Of a DNA stretch of 44,538 nucleotides, positions 42,177-44,538 are shown piece by piece; position 1 is the first letter of the stretch, and each line of letters starts with the position of its first letter. The notes below the pieces were generated by a model, which saw only the letters and a program-made list of their open reading frames with translations, was not told where the DNA came from and ran no database searches. Location of the stretch: assembly GCA_964599915.1 (NCBI GenBank), contig CAZRHR010000014.1, forward strand, positions 1-44,538, read 5' to 3'. Position numbers and translations under genes: made by a program. The stretch comes from CAZRHR01 sp964599915 (GTDB taxonomy: Bacteria; Bacteroidota; Bacteroidia; CAIKAF01).

Positions 42177-44538
42177 ATGAGCAACAATAAAATTTATTGG
42201 AAAGGGTACGAAGAACTGGAGAATACCCCAGGTTTTCAGCAAAGCCGTGACCAAGAATTCCCTGAATCGCTTTCTGTAGATCAGCTGATTGGGGATGATC
42301 AACTGGCGGCTTCTGCCACCAATCGCAGAGATTTTTTGAAATTCCTTGGTTTTGGTGTCGGTGCAGCTACGCTTGCAGCTTGTCAAACACCCATTAAAAA
42401 GGCCATTCCTTATGTGATTAAGCCTGAAACCATCACTCCGGGTGTAGCTAATTTTTATGCTTCTACCTATTATGATGGGCATGATTTTTCCAGCGTTTTG
42501 GTAAAAACGCGCGAAGGCCGTCCCATCAAGGTGAAAGGAAACAAACATTGTCCACTGACCAAAGGTGCGACCAATGCGCGCATCCAAGGGTCTGTAATCA
42601 TGTTGTACGACAACAAAAGGCTTAAAGGTCCTTTGGCTGCTGGACAACCTACCACTTGGACAGAAGCAGATAAGAATATTCAACAGTCCTTGGAACAAAT
42701 CAAAGCGGCCAATGGTCGTATTGTGATTTTGACTCAGACGTTGATTTCTCCCTCTACATTAGCCGCGATCGCTTCTTTTAAAGAAGCCTATCCTACCACA
42801 GAAGTCGTTCAATACGACGCGGTTTCTTTTAAATCGATTCGTGCAGCGCACCAAGCCACCCATGGCAAGGCGATTATTCCTACCTACCATTTTGACAAAG
42901 CAGAAAGCATTGTGTCTTTCGGTGCAGATTTCTTAAATGGTTGGTTGATGTCGGGTGCATATGAAACCGGCTACGCGGCTTCTAGAAACCCGGACCGTGC
43001 CACCATGTCCCGGCATTTCCAGTTTGAAACTCACTTGTCTTTGGCGGGTTCGAATGCGGATTACCGCACCATGGTGAACCACGCGGATTTGAAGAAATCT
43101 TTGGTTGCACTACATCAATTCATTGCCCAGAAAACCGGAAACACAGGTGGCGCCAAAACTGAAGGTGCTTTCTTGGCCGATGTAGAGCGCGCCGGTGAAC
43201 ACCTTTTGGCGCATAAAGGCAAAGGACTTGTAGTGTGCGGCATCAATGATGCTTCCTGCCAAATTTTGGTGAACCAAATCAATACTTGGCTTGGAAATTA
43301 TGGTTCTACGATTTCTACGGACATGGCCCTTGAAATGTTCAAAGGTGATGAGGCCGCAGTAGATCAGCTAGTAAAAGATATGGGTGCGGGTAAAGTTTCT
43401 GCACTTCTCATGTACGGTGTAAATCCAGCCTACACTTTGGCTAATAGCGCTTCCTTCAATGAGGCACTTGGCAAAGTTTCACTCACCGTTAGTTTTGCTA
43501 GCCGTCCCGAAGAAACACAAGCCGCGTACATTCTTCCTGATCATCATTATTTGGAGTCTTGGGGTGATCACATGCCAGTAACCGGGCATTATACCCTTCA
43601 ACAGCCTACGATTAATCCGCTGTTCGACACACGCCAAGCCCAAGAATCTTTCTTGGTTTGGAGTGGAAATGCTACACGCGGTGACCGCTATAACACCACT
43701 TGGAGAGATTATATTCGCCAACGTTGGGCCAATACTGTTTTGGCTGGCGCAGGTCTCAATTTTACCTCCGCTTGGCAAGATGCCCTGCATAATGGTATGT
43801 ATGCCGGAACGGTTGCTTCCATTTCCGAAGGTGTTCTTGAAAGCACTGAAAATGTAGTGATGGATTCCGCTAACGTGGCAGCACAAGTTTTAGCAAGTGC
43901 CGTTTCAACCAACTGGGATGTGGTTCTTTACCAAAAAGTGGGTATCGGATTGGGTGACCAAGCCGCCAATCCCATGTTGCAAGAATTCCCTGACCCCATT
44001 TCCCGCGTTAGCTGGGACAATTATATTGCCATGGCGCCTTCCGATATGGATGAGCTTGGCTTTAATAAACTCATGGGACAGGAGCAGTATGCCCATATGG
44101 CAACTGTAAAAGTAAATGATGTGACGTTGACGCTTCCTGTGTTGGCACAGCCCGGTCAAGCGCCCAAAACCATCTCTATAGCTTTAGGCTATGGTCGTCC
44201 TGTTGGAAGAAATCAGGATGATGTAGTGGGAGCGAATGCTTTCCCGCTCATCACCCTACAAAATGGTTTTGCTCAAACAGTACTTTCAGGTGCTGAAGTA
44301 GCAGGTGCGCCCGGTAAATATCAGTTAGCTGGTATTCAAACCCACCATACCATGATGGGTCGGGATATTATCAAAGAGACATCTCTTACAGAATATCAAA
44401 GCAACCCGCGTTCAGGAAATCCGGCCAAAACCATGCACACCAACATGAAGGATTTGATTCCTGAAGGTGGCCATGAAGCGCCGATTGACAAAATTGACTA
44501 CTGGCAGGAGTTCAAAATGGTAAACCACCGTTGGGGTA
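42177..44538 (+). CDS. actB: Alternative complex III subunit ActB, molybdopterin-oxidoreductase-like iron-sulfur protein (partial)
   Basis: Starts MSNNKIYWKGYEELENTPGF and is open to the window end (787 codons seen), so the 3' part is missing. A Tat-type signal sits unusually far inside the protein: NRRDFLKFLGFGVGAATLAA followed by Cys (near residue 70), which looks like a Tat lipobox, so the subunit may be lipid-anchored at the outer face of the inner membrane. The visible part corresponds to the ActB1 region, which has the fold of molybdopterin oxidoreductases but carries no Mo cofactor. REGRPIKVKGNKHCPLTKGATNA, LMYGVNPAY and RPEETQAAYILPDHHYLESWGD are typical. The iron-sulfur cluster part (ActB2) should lie beyond the edge. 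Confidence 0.93.
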   Translation, partial: MSNNKIYWKGYEELENTPGFQQSRDQEFPESLSVDQLIGDDQLAASATNRRDFLKFLGFGVGAATLAACQTPIKKAIPYVIKPETITPGVANFYASTYYDGHDFSSVLVKTREGRPIKVKGNKHCPLTKGATNARIQGSVIMLYDNKRLKGPLAAGQPTTWTEADKNIQQSLEQIKAANGRIVILTQTLISPSTLAAIASFKEAYPTTEVVQYDAVSFKSIRAAHQATHGKAIIPTYHFDKAESIVSFGADFLNGWLMSGAYETGYAASRNPDRATMSRHFQFETHLSLAGSNADYRTMVNHADLKKSLVALHQFIAQKTGNTGGAKTEGAFLADVERAGEHLLAHKGKGLVVCGINDASCQILVNQINTWLGNYGSTISTDMALEMFKGDEAAVDQLVKDMGAGKVSALLMYGVNPAYTLANSASFNEALGKVSLTVSFASRPEETQAAYILPDHHYLESWGDHMPVTGHYTLQQPTINPLFDTRQAQESFLVWSGNATRGDRYNTTWRDYIRQRWANTVLAGAGLNFTSAWQDALHNGMYAGTVASISEGVLESTENVVMDSANVAAQVLASAVSTNWDVVLYQKVGIGLGDQAANPMLQEFPDPISRVSWDNYIAMAPSDMDELGFNKLMGQEQYAHMATVKVNDVTLTLPVLAQPGQAPKTISIALGYGRPVGRNQDDVVGANAFPLITLQNGFAQTVLSGAEVAGAPGKYQLAGIQTHHTMMGRDIIKETSLTEYQSNPRSGNPAKTMHTNMKDLIPEGGHEAPIDKIDYWQEFKMVNHRWG

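Overview
The window looks like chromosome of a Bacteroidota bacterium, probably in or near the Flavobacteriales. The evidence is: a type IX secretion (T9SS) sortase/porin pair; three secreted proteins with T9SS C-terminal sorting domains; an alternative complex III (act) operon; an S46 dipeptidyl-peptidase; a DUF4837 lipoprotein; a lipoprotein with the GCTDP...NPNAT...DDGSC motif typical of this group; and repeated matches to the Bacteroidota sigma-A -7 box TAnnTTTG, with few good Shine-Dalgarno sequences. I see no tRNA, rRNA, CRISPR array, transposase or phage gene.

Layout. 1-4.7 kb is housekeeping: an atypical SDR oxidoreductase, lipB, a phosphoglucose/phosphomannose isomerase, a DUF2805 protein and a persulfide-dioxygenase/rhodanese fusion. 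4.76-11.2 kb is one very large gene for a single-module, fully reducing type I polyketide synthase (KS-AT-DH-ER-KR-ACP), closed by a strong intrinsic terminator and with no thioesterase or PPTase beside it. 11.6-16.7 kb is a mixed set: an AT-rich alpha/beta hydrolase, secreted proteins, a methyltransferase, a GNAT acetyltransferase, an S26 peptidase-like protein and a periplasmic solute-binding protein. 16.9-21.9 kb is envelope biology: a T9SS-exported SGNH-like protein, a LysM/DUF1571 protein, an MltD-like lytic transglycosylase and a DUF4837 lipoprotein. A GC-rich, hairpin-forming element lies in the divergent intergenic region there.

22-26.5 kb is a heme-uptake operon, reading leftwards: T9SS-type HmuY, TonB-dependent receptor, HmuY lipoprotein. 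A LuxR-type regulator gene lies directly upstream and three TTAGGTA half-sites lie between them. 27.4-29.4 kb is gmd-fcl (GDP-L-fucose synthesis). 29.5-37.4 kb is a beta-propeller T9SS cargo protein followed by porU2/porV2-like genes. 37.6-40.5 kb holds pssA and a DPP7-type S46 peptidase. 40.7 kb to the end starts the alternative complex III operon: actA (six haems) and actB, which is cut by the window edge.

Themes. Much of the window serves the cell surface: T9SS sorting, heme capture, peptidoglycan turnover, sugar nucleotides and phospholipid head groups. The heme-uptake operon and the multi-haem respiratory operon both carry upstream inverted repeats built on TTAGGT/ACCTAA, a possible but unproven regulatory link. 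The least explained items are the orphan PKS, the structured element at 19.1-19.25 kb, the operator-like repeats, and a promoter-associated short ORF at 1.03-1.14 kb that resembles the start of a class IV aminotransferase.
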